DNA of 64,000 bases, taken from the NCBI GenBank assembly GCA_005791165.1, contig SXXW01000015.1:1-64000 (forward strand), given 5' to 3'. A program made the translations under genes and the position numbers. Below, in pieces: positions 51,345-61,841 of the stretch (within the stretch, counting starts at the first letter, position 1; each line of letters starts with the position of its first letter). This stretch comes from Cytophagaceae bacterium. Its GTDB lineage: Bacteria; Bacteroidota; Bacteroidia; Cytophagales; Spirosomataceae. The notes below the pieces were generated by a model. That model was not told where the DNA came from. It saw only the letters and a program-made list of their open reading frames with translations, and ran no database searches.

Positions 51345-51731
51345 TTAATTTAACGCGAAGTTAGGGATTAGTTCAAAAGGTGGAATTTGTACCTTGAAGG
51401 TAGAATTGTTTGCTAAATTCAAAAATATGTAATAGCCTTCCATTTTACCAATGGCCGATATCAAAGGACAACCAGAAGTATAGGTAAAGCTGTCACCAGG
51501 TTCAATAATGGGTTGTTGGCCTACGACTCCCAAACCATTGACCACCTCATTAATTCCTGATCCATCTTTTATTTCCCAATACCGACTAACGAGTTGGCCT
51601 GTTTGATCGGATAAATTTTGGATCGTAATTTGATATGTAAAGAAGTATTTATAGGGCAATTGCAATTCATAATCTTGCATGTATGTGGTTTCTACAGAGA
51701 TTATATATTTATTTGTGTTTGATTCTTTCAT
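51345..51731 (-). CDS. apaG: Co2+/Mg2+ efflux protein ApaG
   Basis: YFFTYQITIQNLSDQTGQLVSRYWEIKDGSG; PGDSFTYTSGCPL. Confidence 0.95.
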   Translation of the reverse strand: MKESNTNKYIISVETTYMQDYELQLPYKYFFTYQITIQNLSDQTGQLVSRYWEIKDGSGINEVVNGLGVVGQQPIIEPGDSFTYTSGCPLISAIGKMEGYYIFLNLANNSTFKVQIPPFELIPNFALN

Positions 51732-51740
51732 ACGATATAA

Positions 51741-52418
51741 TTGATGAGCAATTTAAGACTAAATTTAGATGAATGGTTAGTGGAGGACTGGAAAAATATT
51801 GTTTTAGAAGCAGGATGGGGTACACATCTTAAGGAAATCGGGATTTTATTAAAAGAAGAATACCCTAAAAAGAATATATATCCCTCTTTTGAAAACATTT
51901 TCAATGCTTACAATGCTTGCTCATTTCAAGATACTCGGGTGGTTATTTTAGGGCAAGATCCTTATCATCAAATAAATCAGGCGAATGGCCTTTGTTTCTC
52001 AGTTCCATCAGGTGTTTCATTTCCGCCTTCTCTCAAAAATATAAATAAGGAATTGCAGGCTGATTTAGGTGTTTCGTTGGCTTCAGGGGATTTGATGCAT
52101 TGGGCTAGCCAAGGAGTTTTGTTGATTAATTCTATTTTAACCGTCGAAGATTCATTACCCGGGAGTCATGCCAATATCGGTTGGCTTTCATTTACAAAGC
52201 TTATTCTGAATGAATTAAATCATCGAAAGTGTGGATTAGTCTTTATGCTATGGGGTAATTATGCGCAAAAATTAGGGAAAGATCTAGATCCAACTAGGCA
52301 TCACATCATTAAAACTTCTCATCCATCACCACTATCGGCCAATAGGGGTGGTTGGTTCGGAACAAGACCTTTTTCTAAAGCAAATTCCTATTTAGATCCA
52401 CCTATTTTATGGGCTTAA
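51741..52418 (+). CDS. ung: uracil-DNA glycosylase
   Basis: VVILGQDPYHQINQANGLCFSVP; LLINSILTV; HPSPLSANRGGWFGTRPFS. Confidence 0.97.
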   Translation: MMSNLRLNLDEWLVEDWKNIVLEAGWGTHLKEIGILLKEEYPKKNIYPSFENIFNAYNACSFQDTRVVILGQDPYHQINQANGLCFSVPSGVSFPPSLKNINKELQADLGVSLASGDLMHWASQGVLLINSILTVEDSLPGSHANIGWLSFTKLILNELNHRKCGLVFMLWGNYAQKLGKDLDPTRHHIIKTSHPSPLSANRGGWFGTRPFSKANSYLDPPILWA

Positions 52419-52711
52419 ATTCTCTTAAGTTGGCTTGGAAAATAAACAAATTGATTAGGGAATTCTTGTTGGAAATAAATAGAAATTAAGCTTTCAATTT
52501 CATCTCCGTGTTGCTCTTCAAAATCAGGAATTAAGCATTGTATCGAATACCCTTTTGAATCAGGTTCTTGATGTGACAAAATTTCATAGGTAAATACTTG
52601 GTCTATAAACGCCAAGTCTACTAATTGCGGGATTACAATATCTTGAATGGCGCTTATTGCTTTTGCATTTATTTCATGCTCTACAAAGATTGAAACATTG
52701 TATTGAATCAT
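52415..52711 (-). CDS. DUF4286-like protein
   Basis: 98 aa; MIQYNVSIFVEHEI...GYSIQCLIPDFE resembles DUF4286. Confidence 0.75.
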   Translation of the reverse strand: MIQYNVSIFVEHEINAKAISAIQDIVIPQLVDLAFIDQVFTYEILSHQEPDSKGYSIQCLIPDFEEQHGDEIESLISIYFQQEFPNQFVYFPSQLKRI

Positions 52712-55683
52712 GATTTATACGTTTTTTGTGCTAAAGAATCGTACATTATTTCAACCGTATGCTTTCCTGTTTTTTCGATTCCGTCTTTTAATTGATGCCG
52801 ACAAGATGTTCCGTTAGAAGCAATAATGACCGAGTTCTTTGCGGCTAAAACTTTTGGAAATAATACTAAATTCGCAATTTGCTGCGATATTTTATAGTGT
52901 TTTCGCTCATAGCCAAAAGATCCAGCCATACCGCAACAACCCGTGGCCAACAGTTCTACTTCCTGATTTTCCGGAAAGCTTAATACGTGTCTGGTAGAGA
53001 CCAACCCTGCGATGGATTTCTGATGACAGTGTCCATGCAAGATGATTTTGTTACTATCCAGAGTAAAGTCCGATTTCTGAATTTTATTATTTTTGATTTG
53101 TTGGGATAAAAATTCGTCTACCAACAAGCAATTTTCGGCTAGTTTATTTGCTGGGCTTCTTAATTCAGGACTCACTAAATCAGGAATTTCATCCCTAAAT
53201 GTTAAAATGGCACTTGGTTCAATTCCGATGAAAGGTTCATTCGAGTTTATAATCTCTGACAGTATTTCAATGTTTTTTTCGGCTATTTTTTTCGCTTCGA
53301 TTAACATTCCCTTGGACAAATAACTTCTGCCACTAATGACACCATGAGGTATCTTCACTCCAAATCCTAGTTCGTTTAACAGCAGCACTGTTTTTTTGCC
53401 TAAGTCAACTTCATTGTAATTGGTAAATTCATCTGCAAATAAATAAACGGAACCATTTTTGAATTGATCCTGAGGATATTTTTTAGCATACTTTTTGAAC
53501 CAATCTTCCAAAGAATAGAAATAAACCTTAGGTAAACTTCTTTCCCACGAAAATCCTAAAACGGTTTTTATGATTACGCTAGACAATGGAAATTCAATAA
53601 AGAAATTGTACAAGGGGGCAAATTTTCTAGCCAAATTTTGTAACACTGGAAAATGCCCAATGAGCTTTGTGCGCCAAGGAATGCCGTCTTTTAAGTATTT
53701 CTGCTGAAGCGTTTCTGCTTTTAATTTTGTTATATCTACTCCAGATGGGCATTCGGTTTGGCAACCCTTACAGGAAAGACACAGATCTAGGATTTCGTTT
53801 AATTCAGGATTGCTGAAAGGGTTTTCGCCTGGCTCTGACAATATTTGCCGAAGCATATTTGCTCTAGCCCGTGTACTATCTTTTTCATCTAGAGTAGCCA
53901 TGAAACTTGGACACATGGTTCCTCCTGTTAAAGCTGTTTTTTTACAATCGCCTGATCCTGAGCATTTTTCGGCTAGTCTGAGCGGATTTTCGAAATCTCC
54001 ATAATTGAAAAAATTCTTAATTTTATATCCATCCGAATTTGAAATCCTGAACGCTTCATCCATGGGTGGACTGTTCACAATTTTACCTGGATTTAGAATT
54101 TGGGAAGGGTCAAAAATATGCTTAATTTCTTTAAAAAGATCGAGCAATTCTTTGCCCATCATTTTCTCTATAAATTCACCTCTCAAGCGACCATCTCCAT
54201 GTTCCCCACTTAATGAACCTTGATATTTTTTTAAAATGTCAACTGTTTCGCTGAGAATTGTTCGGAATAGTATTTTTCCTTCTGGTGAGTTTATATCTAA
54301 AAATGGCTCGATGTGTAATTCTCCTGCTCCGGCATGTGCATAATAGGCTGCGTCAACTTTGTGTTTAGCTAACAATGCTTGTATTTCTGCTATGTAGTTA
54401 GGTAGATCTACCGGTGAAACTGCACAATCTTCAATTAAATTTACGGGTTGTTTCTTGCTTATTGCATTTCTGATTAATCCTAAACCGGCTTTTCGTATAC
54501 CCCATCCTTTATCAATAGTATTTTTATCTAGCACAGGGTAGGCGTAGCCTATTTTAGAATCTTTTAAACTCTTTATACACGCTTCTACTTGCTTATTTAG
54601 GTCTTTAGTTGAGCTAGACCTAAACTCCACCATTAGGATAGCAGCAGGTTTTCCTTCAATAAAATCCCGATCTTTTTGAAAATTGGGATGATTTTCGGTA
54701 AATGAAAGGATGTAATCGTCTACTAATTCCGAGGCCGTTGGATTGTGTGTGAGAGCTACAATATTTGCTTGTAAAGATTCTTGTATGGAATGGCAATGAA
54801 TACAAATGAGCGCAACTTCTACAGCCGGTAAATCTAATAAATTCAATTTCATTGAATGAACGATGGCAAGCGTTCCCTCAGATCCGGCAATTAGTGCAGA
54901 TAAATTAAACGGTTGGCCCGTTGGATTGAAGGGTTGCATGTCGATTAAAGCATCTAATGCATAACCACTATTCCGTCTTTTTATTTCTGCCTTTGGAAAG
55001 CGAGTTTTTATTTGATTTTGAAGCTCCGGATTGTTTAGTATTCGATGTATTTCTTTGTAAATATTCCCTTCTAAGTTATTTAAAGAGGTTTTTTTATAAA
55101 ATTCATCATTGCTAAGTGGATGCGTATGTATTTCAGAGCCGTCTGATAAAATAGCTCTTGTTTCTAATAAATGGTCTCTCACATTCCCCCAAACGATGGA
55201 ATGGAGACCACAGGAATTATTCCCAACCATACCACCTAAAAGTGCTCGATTTGCTGTAGATGTTTCTGGGCCAAAAAACAGCCCGGATGTCTCAATTTGT
55301 TTATTTAAGTCATCCCTTATGATTCCGGGTTCTACCCAAACCGATTTCTCTTTTTTGTTTAAGAGTAAAATTCTGCTCAAACTGGAAGCGACTTCCATGA
55401 CGATCCCATCGCCCACGACTTGACCTGCTAAAGATGTTCCTGCCCCCCTGGGAATGATTGAAGATTTATGTTTTTTGGCAAAAAGTACCAGACGTTTGAT
55501 GTCTTTATAATTAGCAGGAATAGCTACAGCACTGGGTTTTACTTGATATACAGAGGCGTCCGTGGAATATATTTTACGTGCAATCTCTGAATTTTGAGAT
55601 TGGTCTAAATATAATTTTCCTTCAAAATGAATGCTTAAGTTTTCTAATTCTGAATGACTCCAAATCATAACGTTATTCGACAA
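52708..55683 (-). CDS. FAD-linked oxidase / Fe-S fusion (YdiJ-like 2-hydroxyacid dehydrogenase)
   Basis: FAD domain IIPRGAGTSLAGQVVGDGIVMEV; SGEHGDGRLRGEFIEKMMG; CLSCKGCQTECPSGVDITKLK; CCG-like CHCHQKS and GCCGMAGSFGYE. Confidence 0.92.
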   Translation of the reverse strand: MSNNVMIWSHSELENLSIHFEGKLYLDQSQNSEIARKIYSTDASVYQVKPSAVAIPANYKDIKRLVLFAKKHKSSIIPRGAGTSLAGQVVGDGIVMEVASSLSRILLLNKKEKSVWVEPGIIRDDLNKQIETSGLFFGPETSTANRALLGGMVGNNSCGLHSIVWGNVRDHLLETRAILSDGSEIHTHPLSNDEFYKKTSLNNLEGNIYKEIHRILNNPELQNQIKTRFPKAEIKRRNSGYALDALIDMQPFNPTGQPFNLSALIAGSEGTLAIVHSMKLNLLDLPAVEVALICIHCHSIQESLQANIVALTHNPTASELVDDYILSFTENHPNFQKDRDFIEGKPAAILMVEFRSSSTKDLNKQVEACIKSLKDSKIGYAYPVLDKNTIDKGWGIRKAGLGLIRNAISKKQPVNLIEDCAVSPVDLPNYIAEIQALLAKHKVDAAYYAHAGAGELHIEPFLDINSPEGKILFRTILSETVDILKKYQGSLSGEHGDGRLRGEFIEKMMGKELLDLFKEIKHIFDPSQILNPGKIVNSPPMDEAFRISNSDGYKIKNFFNYGDFENPLRLAEKCSGSGDCKKTALTGGTMCPSFMATLDEKDSTRARANMLRQILSEPGENPFSNPELNEILDLCLSCKGCQTECPSGVDITKLKAETLQQKYLKDGIPWRTKLIGHFPVLQNLARKFAPLYNFFIEFPLSSVIIKTVLGFSWERSLPKVYFYSLEDWFKKYAKKYPQDQFKNGSVYLFADEFTNYNEVDLGKKTVLLLNELGFGVKIPHGVISGRSYLSKGMLIEAKKIAEKNIEILSEIINSNEPFIGIEPSAILTFRDEIPDLVSPELRSPANKLAENCLLVDEFLSQQIKNNKIQKSDFTLDSNKIILHGHCHQKSIAGLVSTRHVLSFPENQEVELLATGCCGMAGSFGYERKHYKISQQIANLVLFPKVLAAKNSVIIASNGTSCRHQLKDGIEKTGKHTVEIMYDSLAQKTYKS

Positions 55684-55806
55684 GGTTCAAAATTACAAAA
55701 TCCAATCTTACCTTCATAGAACCATTTAGAGTTTATATTTTCTATTCATCAACTATTCTTACAAGGTTTCACTAATAATTGTAATTTTGGGTTGAATCCA
55801 TTAAAT

Positions 55807-57051
55807 ATGAAATTTTTAATTCAAGTTTGGGAGAGTTTATTGTTTGCTTATCAGGCATTAAGATCCAATATTTTAAGGACTACATTGTCTCTTTTGGGAG
55901 TTAGTGTTGGTATTTTCGCTATCGTAGCTGTTTTTACGGCAGTGGATTCGCTTAACAAAAACATTCGATCAGAAATTGACTCATTTTCAGGTGCTGGTGT
56001 TTTTTACTTAGGGAAATGGCCATGGATAATGGAAAATAATTATCCTTGGTGGAAGTATTTTAATCGGCCCGATATGAAATATTCTGAATTCAAATATCTT
56101 AAAGAGAATTTGAAATCGGCACAGGCTGTTGCCATCATTGATAATGGAAATACAAAAACTGCGTCAAAAGGGAGTAATAGTATGGATGTTAGCATGACTG
56201 GTGCTAGTTATGATTATAATCAAATTGCGAATATTCCGATTGCCTCCGGTCGTTATTTTTTGCCTATCGAATCTGAAAATGGAATGAATGTTTGTATTAT
56301 TGGTTCATTGGTGGCTGAAAATTTGCAATTAGGTTCAACTGCCGTGGGAGAGGTGATCAAGCTGAATGGAATTAAGTTTACGGTTATTGGTGTTATTGAA
56401 AAAAAGGGAACAGACATTTTGAGTTTTGGTGGTACCCCTGATGAAAAAGTATTTATACCTTATTCGACCTATTCATCTATATTTCAAAAAGATCGTCCTT
56501 CTCCGGACATAGCCTTAAAAGCTTTTGACTCAGATTTAGGCCAAGTAAATATGGAAGGGGATGTAATCGGTTTAATGAGGGGATTGCGATCGATAAAACC
56601 TAAAGATGAACTAAGTTTTTCAGTGAACCGACTTGATGGATTAAATCAATTTTTTGATGGAATATTTGCCGCATTAAATATTGCTGGATCACTTATTGCA
56701 GGATTTTCATTGCTGGTTGGAGGATTTGGAATTGCGAATATTATGTTTGTATCGGTTAAAGAAAGAACCAATATTATTGGTATTCAGAAATCTTTAGGTG
56801 CTAAAAATTATTTTATATTGTTCCAATTTTTGTTTGAAGCTGTGTTTTTAAGCTTGATAGGTGGATTAGTCGGCATAGGACTGGTCGTATTAATCACTTA
56901 TATACCGCAGGATGCACTTCCACTCCAATTAACATTTGCAAATATTAGTAAGGGATTGCTTATTTCTAGTTTTATTGGGGTTTTATCAGGAATAATACCT
57001 GCTTGGGTTGCAGCAAAAATGGATCCTGTTATTGCAATTAGATCAAAATAA
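55807..57051 (+). CDS. MacB-like ABC transporter permease
   Basis: ALRSNILRTTLSLLGVSVGIFAIVAVFT; GGFGIANIMFVSVKERTNIIGIQKSLGAK. Confidence 0.92.
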   Translation: MKFLIQVWESLLFAYQALRSNILRTTLSLLGVSVGIFAIVAVFTAVDSLNKNIRSEIDSFSGAGVFYLGKWPWIMENNYPWWKYFNRPDMKYSEFKYLKENLKSAQAVAIIDNGNTKTASKGSNSMDVSMTGASYDYNQIANIPIASGRYFLPIESENGMNVCIIGSLVAENLQLGSTAVGEVIKLNGIKFTVIGVIEKKGTDILSFGGTPDEKVFIPYSTYSSIFQKDRPSPDIALKAFDSDLGQVNMEGDVIGLMRGLRSIKPKDELSFSVNRLDGLNQFFDGIFAALNIAGSLIAGFSLLVGGFGIANIMFVSVKERTNIIGIQKSLGAKNYFILFQFLFEAVFLSLIGGLVGIGLVVLITYIPQDALPLQLTFANISKGLLISSFIGVLSGIIPAWVAAKMDPVIAIRSK

Positions 57052-57070
57052 AATCAGATATGAATCAATA

Positions 57071-57104
57071 AAGAAGCCTGCCATGTAGATGGCAGGCTTC
57101 TTTT
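57071..57104. terminator. bidirectional intrinsic terminator
   Basis: AAGAAGCCTGCCAtgtagaTGGCAGGCTTCTTTT between convergent permease and mdh. Confidence 0.88.
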
Positions 57105-57124
57105 ATATCTAAAAATACGACCTT

Positions 57125-58060
57125 TTATATCGAAAGTGTTTCTAATACTGCATTCATATTTCGTACAGCATCAGCTGATTTATTGAATGTAGCTTGTTCC
57201 TCATCGGTCAATTTGTAATCAACTATTTTTTCCCAACCATTCTTGCCTAGAATGACAGGAACACCTAAGCATATATCTTTTTGGTTATATTCTCCATCTA
57301 AAGGTACGCAACATGCCATGATCTTTTTTTCATCTCGCACAATGGCTTCCACTAAAGCAGCTCCTGCAGCACCTGGCGCATACCACGCAGATGTACCTAA
57401 AAGTCCTGTTAAAGTTGCACCGCCTACCATCGTATCTGCCACAACTTTATCCAAAGTTTCAGCATCTAAAAATTGGCTCACCGGAACCCCATTATACGTT
57501 GCTAAACGTTTTAATGGAATCATGGTGGTGTCACCATGACCACCTATAACGGTACCTGAAATATCGTTGATGGAAACATCCATAGCTTTAGCCAAATAAC
57601 ATTTAAATCTAGCTGAATCTAATGTTCCTCCCATTCCTATAATACGATGCTTATCTAAACCAGCGATAGATTTTGTTAAATAAGTCATGGTATCCATCGG
57701 ATTAGAAATAATCACGATAATCGGATTTTTTGAATATTTAAGTATGTTTTCAACTACGCTTTTAACAATACCTGCATTGACACCAATTAATTCCTCACGC
57801 GTCATGCCAGGTTTACGTGGCAAACCTGATGTGATAACAACAACATCAGAATTAGCTGTCTTGGTATAATCATTTGTTGAACCAATGAGGCTAGTATCAA
57901 AACCTAATAAACTGGCTGTTTGATACATATCTAACGTTTTTCCTTCTGCGATACCTTCCTTGATATCTAATAAAACTAATTCATCAGCTAATTCTTTTCT
58001 TGCGATATTGTCAGCGCACGTGGCTCCAACAGCACCAGCTCCTACTACGGTAATTTTCAT
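57125..58060 (-). CDS. mdh: malate dehydrogenase
   Basis: MKITVVGAGAVGATCADNIA; SGLPRKPGMTREELI; GHGDTTMIPL. Confidence 0.97.
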   Translation of the reverse strand: MKITVVGAGAVGATCADNIARKELADELVLLDIKEGIAEGKTLDMYQTASLLGFDTSLIGSTNDYTKTANSDVVVITSGLPRKPGMTREELIGVNAGIVKSVVENILKYSKNPIIVIISNPMDTMTYLTKSIAGLDKHRIIGMGGTLDSARFKCYLAKAMDVSINDISGTVIGGHGDTTMIPLKRLATYNGVPVSQFLDAETLDKVVADTMVGGATLTGLLGTSAWYAPGAAGAALVEAIVRDEKKIMACCVPLDGEYNQKDICLGVPVILGKNGWEKIVDYKLTDEEQATFNKSADAVRNMNAVLETLSI

Positions 58061-58217
58061 TTTTAAAAAATTTAATATTGATTGATTCAAAAAATTTTCC
58101 AAAATTACGACAAAAGAGCTAATAATTAAATGATTTTTTCGTTAACCTGATTAATAAGGATAAGACAACTAAAATTTTAAAATGATTTTAGTATATTTAA
58201 AAGTTAAAATCTAATTT

Positions 58218-58637
58218 ATGACCCGTAATATGAGTTTTATTGACCGAATTCTAGACTCTAAATATTTTAAAGAGGCGTTGCAAAAGGGGGAGGAAATTAT
58301 TCAAAAAGACCAATTGGGTTTATTGAATTTAATTAAGCGCGCACTTCAAAAAGTTACTGAAACTGCTTCTAATAGTAATTTGACAGTGGTTAAACTCCTT
58401 AATCATTACGTTGTTTTGTTTAGTCAATTGGTCAAAGCTTATATCCAAGGAACTTACAGGAAACTTCCTGCTATTGCATTGGCCAAAATAGCGGCAGTTT
58501 TAATCTATTTTATATCCCCATTTGATTTCATACCTGATGTGTTACCTATAATTGGTTTTACAGATGATCTAGCATTGGTTCTTTGGGTTGGAAAATCAAT
58601 TAAGAATGAATTAGATGAATTTGAAAAACAATTGTAA
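58218..58637 (+). CDS. YkvA-like (DUF1232) membrane protein
   Basis: YFISPFDFIPDVLPIIGFTDDLALVLWV. Confidence 0.92.
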   Translation: MTRNMSFIDRILDSKYFKEALQKGEEIIQKDQLGLLNLIKRALQKVTETASNSNLTVVKLLNHYVVLFSQLVKAYIQGTYRKLPAIALAKIAAVLIYFISPFDFIPDVLPIIGFTDDLALVLWVGKSIKNELDEFEKQL

Positions 58638-58707
58638 TCTTTTGATTTTTAAATTGAGGATTTTTAGAAAGGATTGAATATATTTACACAATTAAAATTT
58701 AGAAAAT

Positions 58708-58914
58708 ATGAACACAGCAAGTATATTATTGTTTTTAAATGGTTTAGGTGGTGGTGAATTGTTGCTTATAGGATTAGCCATATTATTGTTTTTTGGTGGT
58801 AAGAAATTACCTGAACTTATGAGAGGATTGGGGAAAGGGATTCGTGAATTTCAAGATGCCAAAAATGAAGTTAAAGATCAGATCAATAAAGAATTAGACG
58901 AAACTAAAAAATAG
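58708..58914 (+). CDS. tatA: Sec-independent protein translocase TatA/E
   Basis: GGGELLLIGLAILLFFGGKKLPELMRGLGKGIREFQDAKNE. Confidence 0.95.
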   Translation: MNTASILLFLNGLGGGELLLIGLAILLFFGGKKLPELMRGLGKGIREFQDAKNEVKDQINKELDETKK

Positions 58915-58935
58915 TTTTATTTTAATCTTTTTAAA

Positions 58936-58968
58936 AAATGCATAGTTGGATCTTCCAACTATGCTTTT
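58936..58968 (+). terminator. hairpin downstream of tatA
   Basis: GCATAGTTGGAtcTTCCAACTATGC followed by TTTTGTGT. Confidence 0.7.
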
Positions 58969-58993
58969 GTGTTTAATTGAACCCCCATTTTTA

Positions 58994-60394
58994 ATGGAAA
59001 ATTTCCCTCAGCCTTATTCAGAAATAAGAAATAATTTATTTCAAGGTACTTTGACTTGTGTTGATTTAGTTAATCAATATTTGAGTCAAATTACTGCATT
59101 GAATGGCCAATTAAATGTTTTTTTAGAAGTTTATACGGAAGAAGCTCTTGCTTCAGCTAGAATAATTGATCTAAAAATTAAAGAAGGGAAGGCTGGTAAA
59201 TTAGCGGGTATGGTGGTAGGCCTTAAAGATTTACTTTGTTATCAAGATCACGGAGCTCAAGCTGGCAGTCAAATTTTAAATGGATTTAAGTCGACTTTTT
59301 CAGCTACGGCAGTCCAAAGAATTATCAAGGAAGATGCTATAATTATTGGTAGACAAAATTGTGATGAGTTTGGGATGGGATCAACCAATGAGAATTCATC
59401 GTTTGGTCCTGTCTTAAATTATACGAATCAAAATTATGTTTCTGGTGGTAGCTCAGGGGGGTCTGCAGTGGCCGTCCAAGCAAGAATGTGTCATCTTTCC
59501 TTAGGAACCGATACGGGAGGTTCGATACGAATGCCAGCATCTTTTTGTGGGATTTCTGGTCTTAAGCCTACCTATGGTCGGGTTTCTCGTTGGGGATTAA
59601 TTGCTTACGCATCTTCTTTCGATTCAATCGGTCCCATGTGTCATTACCCATCTGACCTTAAATTAGTTATGGATGTTATTGAGGGTCCAGATGAATTTGA
59701 TAGTACAGTTAGTCGCCTGGATACGATTGAATTTATACCCAGAAAACGCTTGGCTTACATTAAAGAGATTGTTGAGCACCCAAGCTTACAAACCGAAATT
59801 AAAGATCAGTTTTTTCTTAAAGTCGAACAATTAAAACAAAAAGGTTTCGTTGTGGAATCTGTTGATTTTGCCTATATAGATCAAATGCTACCCACTTATT
59901 ATGTTTTAACCACAGCAGAAGCTAGTTCAAACCTTTCTAGATTTGATGGGGTTAAATTTGGCCAAAGGACTCAAAGTCCTCGTGATTTAATGGAACTGTA
60001 TAAAAAAACACGGAATGAAGGTTTTGGTGAGGAAGTTAAACGTAGAATTATGCTGGGCACCTTTGTTTTGAGCGCTAATTATTATGATGCTTATTATACA
60101 AAAGCGCAAAAAGTTAGAAGATTAATTAAAGAGCGTACTGATGCGATTTTGAAAGACTATGATTTTATCATTTCGCCAACGACCTCTTCCACGGCATATC
60201 GGTTAGGTGAAAAAACATTAGATCCACTGCAGATGTATTTAGGTGATTTATTTACTGTGCAGGCTAATGTGACTGGATTGCCTGCTATTACTGTTCCGGC
60301 TGGACAGGACTTACATGGTCTTTCGATTGGATTTCAAGCGATGGGACCTGCCTATTCAGAAGATGAATTAGTTGATTTTACTTCATATTTATAA
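58994..60394 (+). CDS. gatA: aspartyl/glutamyl-tRNA amidotransferase subunit A
   Basis: GLKDLLC; SGGSSGGSAVAVQARMCHLSLGTDTGGSIRMPASFCG; start 58994 because the longer ORF overlaps the terminator hairpin. Confidence 0.95.
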   Translation: MENFPQPYSEIRNNLFQGTLTCVDLVNQYLSQITALNGQLNVFLEVYTEEALASARIIDLKIKEGKAGKLAGMVVGLKDLLCYQDHGAQAGSQILNGFKSTFSATAVQRIIKEDAIIIGRQNCDEFGMGSTNENSSFGPVLNYTNQNYVSGGSSGGSAVAVQARMCHLSLGTDTGGSIRMPASFCGISGLKPTYGRVSRWGLIAYASSFDSIGPMCHYPSDLKLVMDVIEGPDEFDSTVSRLDTIEFIPRKRLAYIKEIVEHPSLQTEIKDQFFLKVEQLKQKGFVVESVDFAYIDQMLPTYYVLTTAEASSNLSRFDGVKFGQRTQSPRDLMELYKKTRNEGFGEEVKRRIMLGTFVLSANYYDAYYTKAQKVRRLIKERTDAILKDYDFIISPTTSSTAYRLGEKTLDPLQMYLGDLFTVQANVTGLPAITVPAGQDLHGLSIGFQAMGPAYSEDELVDFTSYL

Positions 60395-60403
60395 GATAAT
60401 TTT

Positions 60404-61840
60404 TTGAAAATAAAGGTTACATATTTAATCTATTTTTGCCTCCTTTCAACCTCTTTGTTTGGGCAGGTAAGGAGTGGTTTTTTGCCAAATATTGATCGCA
60501 AGTTCATTGACTCTTTAGCTCGCAGTGAACAAGGAGTGCCCACTTCATTGATGATTGACCCTTCTTTAATTCAGAATCGATTAAAGTCAATTCAAAATGT
60601 AATACCCCTAATTTACAATCATTATTCACATCAGTATGTTGAATATTTTGCTTTTAAGAAAGCGGCATTTACTCAACATATGTTGGAAAAGCGAGATCTG
60701 TATTTTCCCATTTATGAAAAATATCTAAAGCAATATGGATTGCCTGATGAGTTAAAGTATTTGTCATTAATAGAATCAGGTCTTGAAACTAAAGCTTTAT
60801 CCTTAAAAGGTGCTGGTGGTTTGTGGCAATTTATGCCCTATACTGCTCGAGGCGATTTTGGTCTTCGAGTTGATTCGTATGTGGATGAAAGATTTGATCC
60901 TGAACGTGCCACGGAGGCCGCATGTAAATATATGCGCCAACTGTATCGGATTTTTGGAGATTGGCACATGGCCCTAGCCGCTTATAACACTGGTCCAGGG
61001 AATGTTAAGCGGGCGATAAGGCGTTGTGGGGCAACTGATTTTTGGGGTATTTACAATTGCCTGCCTAAAGAAACGCGAAATTATGTTCCTCAATATATTG
61101 CGATTTCCTATATGATGAACTTTCATTGGGATCATGCTATTCAACCTCAAGAATGGGCTTTTCATATGCCATCTGATACATTACATTTGAAAGGTTTTGT
61201 TAATTTAAAAGTATTATCAACCCTAGCAGGATTCTCATTAGATACCTTCAGAGTTTTAAATCCACATATTTTAGGGAATTCTATTCCATCAGATGTAGAA
61301 AAAATTATTGTTCGAATCCCTAAAGATAAATTTGCTTTTTTTAAGGAAAATCGGTCAAAAATTCTTGATTCAGCTAGTTATTTTGGGACGCGTAAAGTTT
61401 TAGGGATTTCTGTAGGATCAATTGACTCGACTGCCGGGCTTCGAATGTTGAAAAATTTAAAGAAGAAGTATGTGGTGAGGAGAGGGGAGACTATTTACAC
61501 GATCGCTCGGAATTTAGATGTTTCAGTACTCGAATTAAAACGGATTAATCGATTGCGCTCTAACCGGATAAAAAGAGGGAAAGTGATTTATTATTTTGTT
61601 AAAGAATGGGTTGATATTGTAGAGTCCATAGCTTCCACAAAGATTGAAACTGATAATAGAGAACCAGTTGTTTTGATAACAAAATCTAAAAAAAGAACTA
61701 TTTATCATCGAGTAAGGCCTGGAGATACATTATCTCAAATTGCTGACCGTTATAATGTCAGCACAATAGCAAAAATTAAAAAATTAAATAGACTTCGTTC
61801 TTCGGTATTAAAACCTGGAATGAGATTAAGAATTTCATAA
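60404..61840 (+). CDS. MltD-like lytic transglycosylase with two LysM motifs
   Basis: SLT domain IESGLETKALSLKGAGGLWQFMPYTA, AALAAYNTGPGNVKRAI-like; LysM at YVVRRGETIYTIARNL and YHRVRPGDTLSQIADRYN. Confidence 0.95.
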   Translation: MKIKVTYLIYFCLLSTSLFGQVRSGFLPNIDRKFIDSLARSEQGVPTSLMIDPSLIQNRLKSIQNVIPLIYNHYSHQYVEYFAFKKAAFTQHMLEKRDLYFPIYEKYLKQYGLPDELKYLSLIESGLETKALSLKGAGGLWQFMPYTARGDFGLRVDSYVDERFDPERATEAACKYMRQLYRIFGDWHMALAAYNTGPGNVKRAIRRCGATDFWGIYNCLPKETRNYVPQYIAISYMMNFHWDHAIQPQEWAFHMPSDTLHLKGFVNLKVLSTLAGFSLDTFRVLNPHILGNSIPSDVEKIIVRIPKDKFAFFKENRSKILDSASYFGTRKVLGISVGSIDSTAGLRMLKNLKKKYVVRRGETIYTIARNLDVSVLELKRINRLRSNRIKRGKVIYYFVKEWVDIVESIASTKIETDNREPVVLITKSKKRTIYHRVRPGDTLSQIADRYNVSTIAKIKKLNRLRSSVLKPGMRLRIS

Positions 61841-61841
61841 A

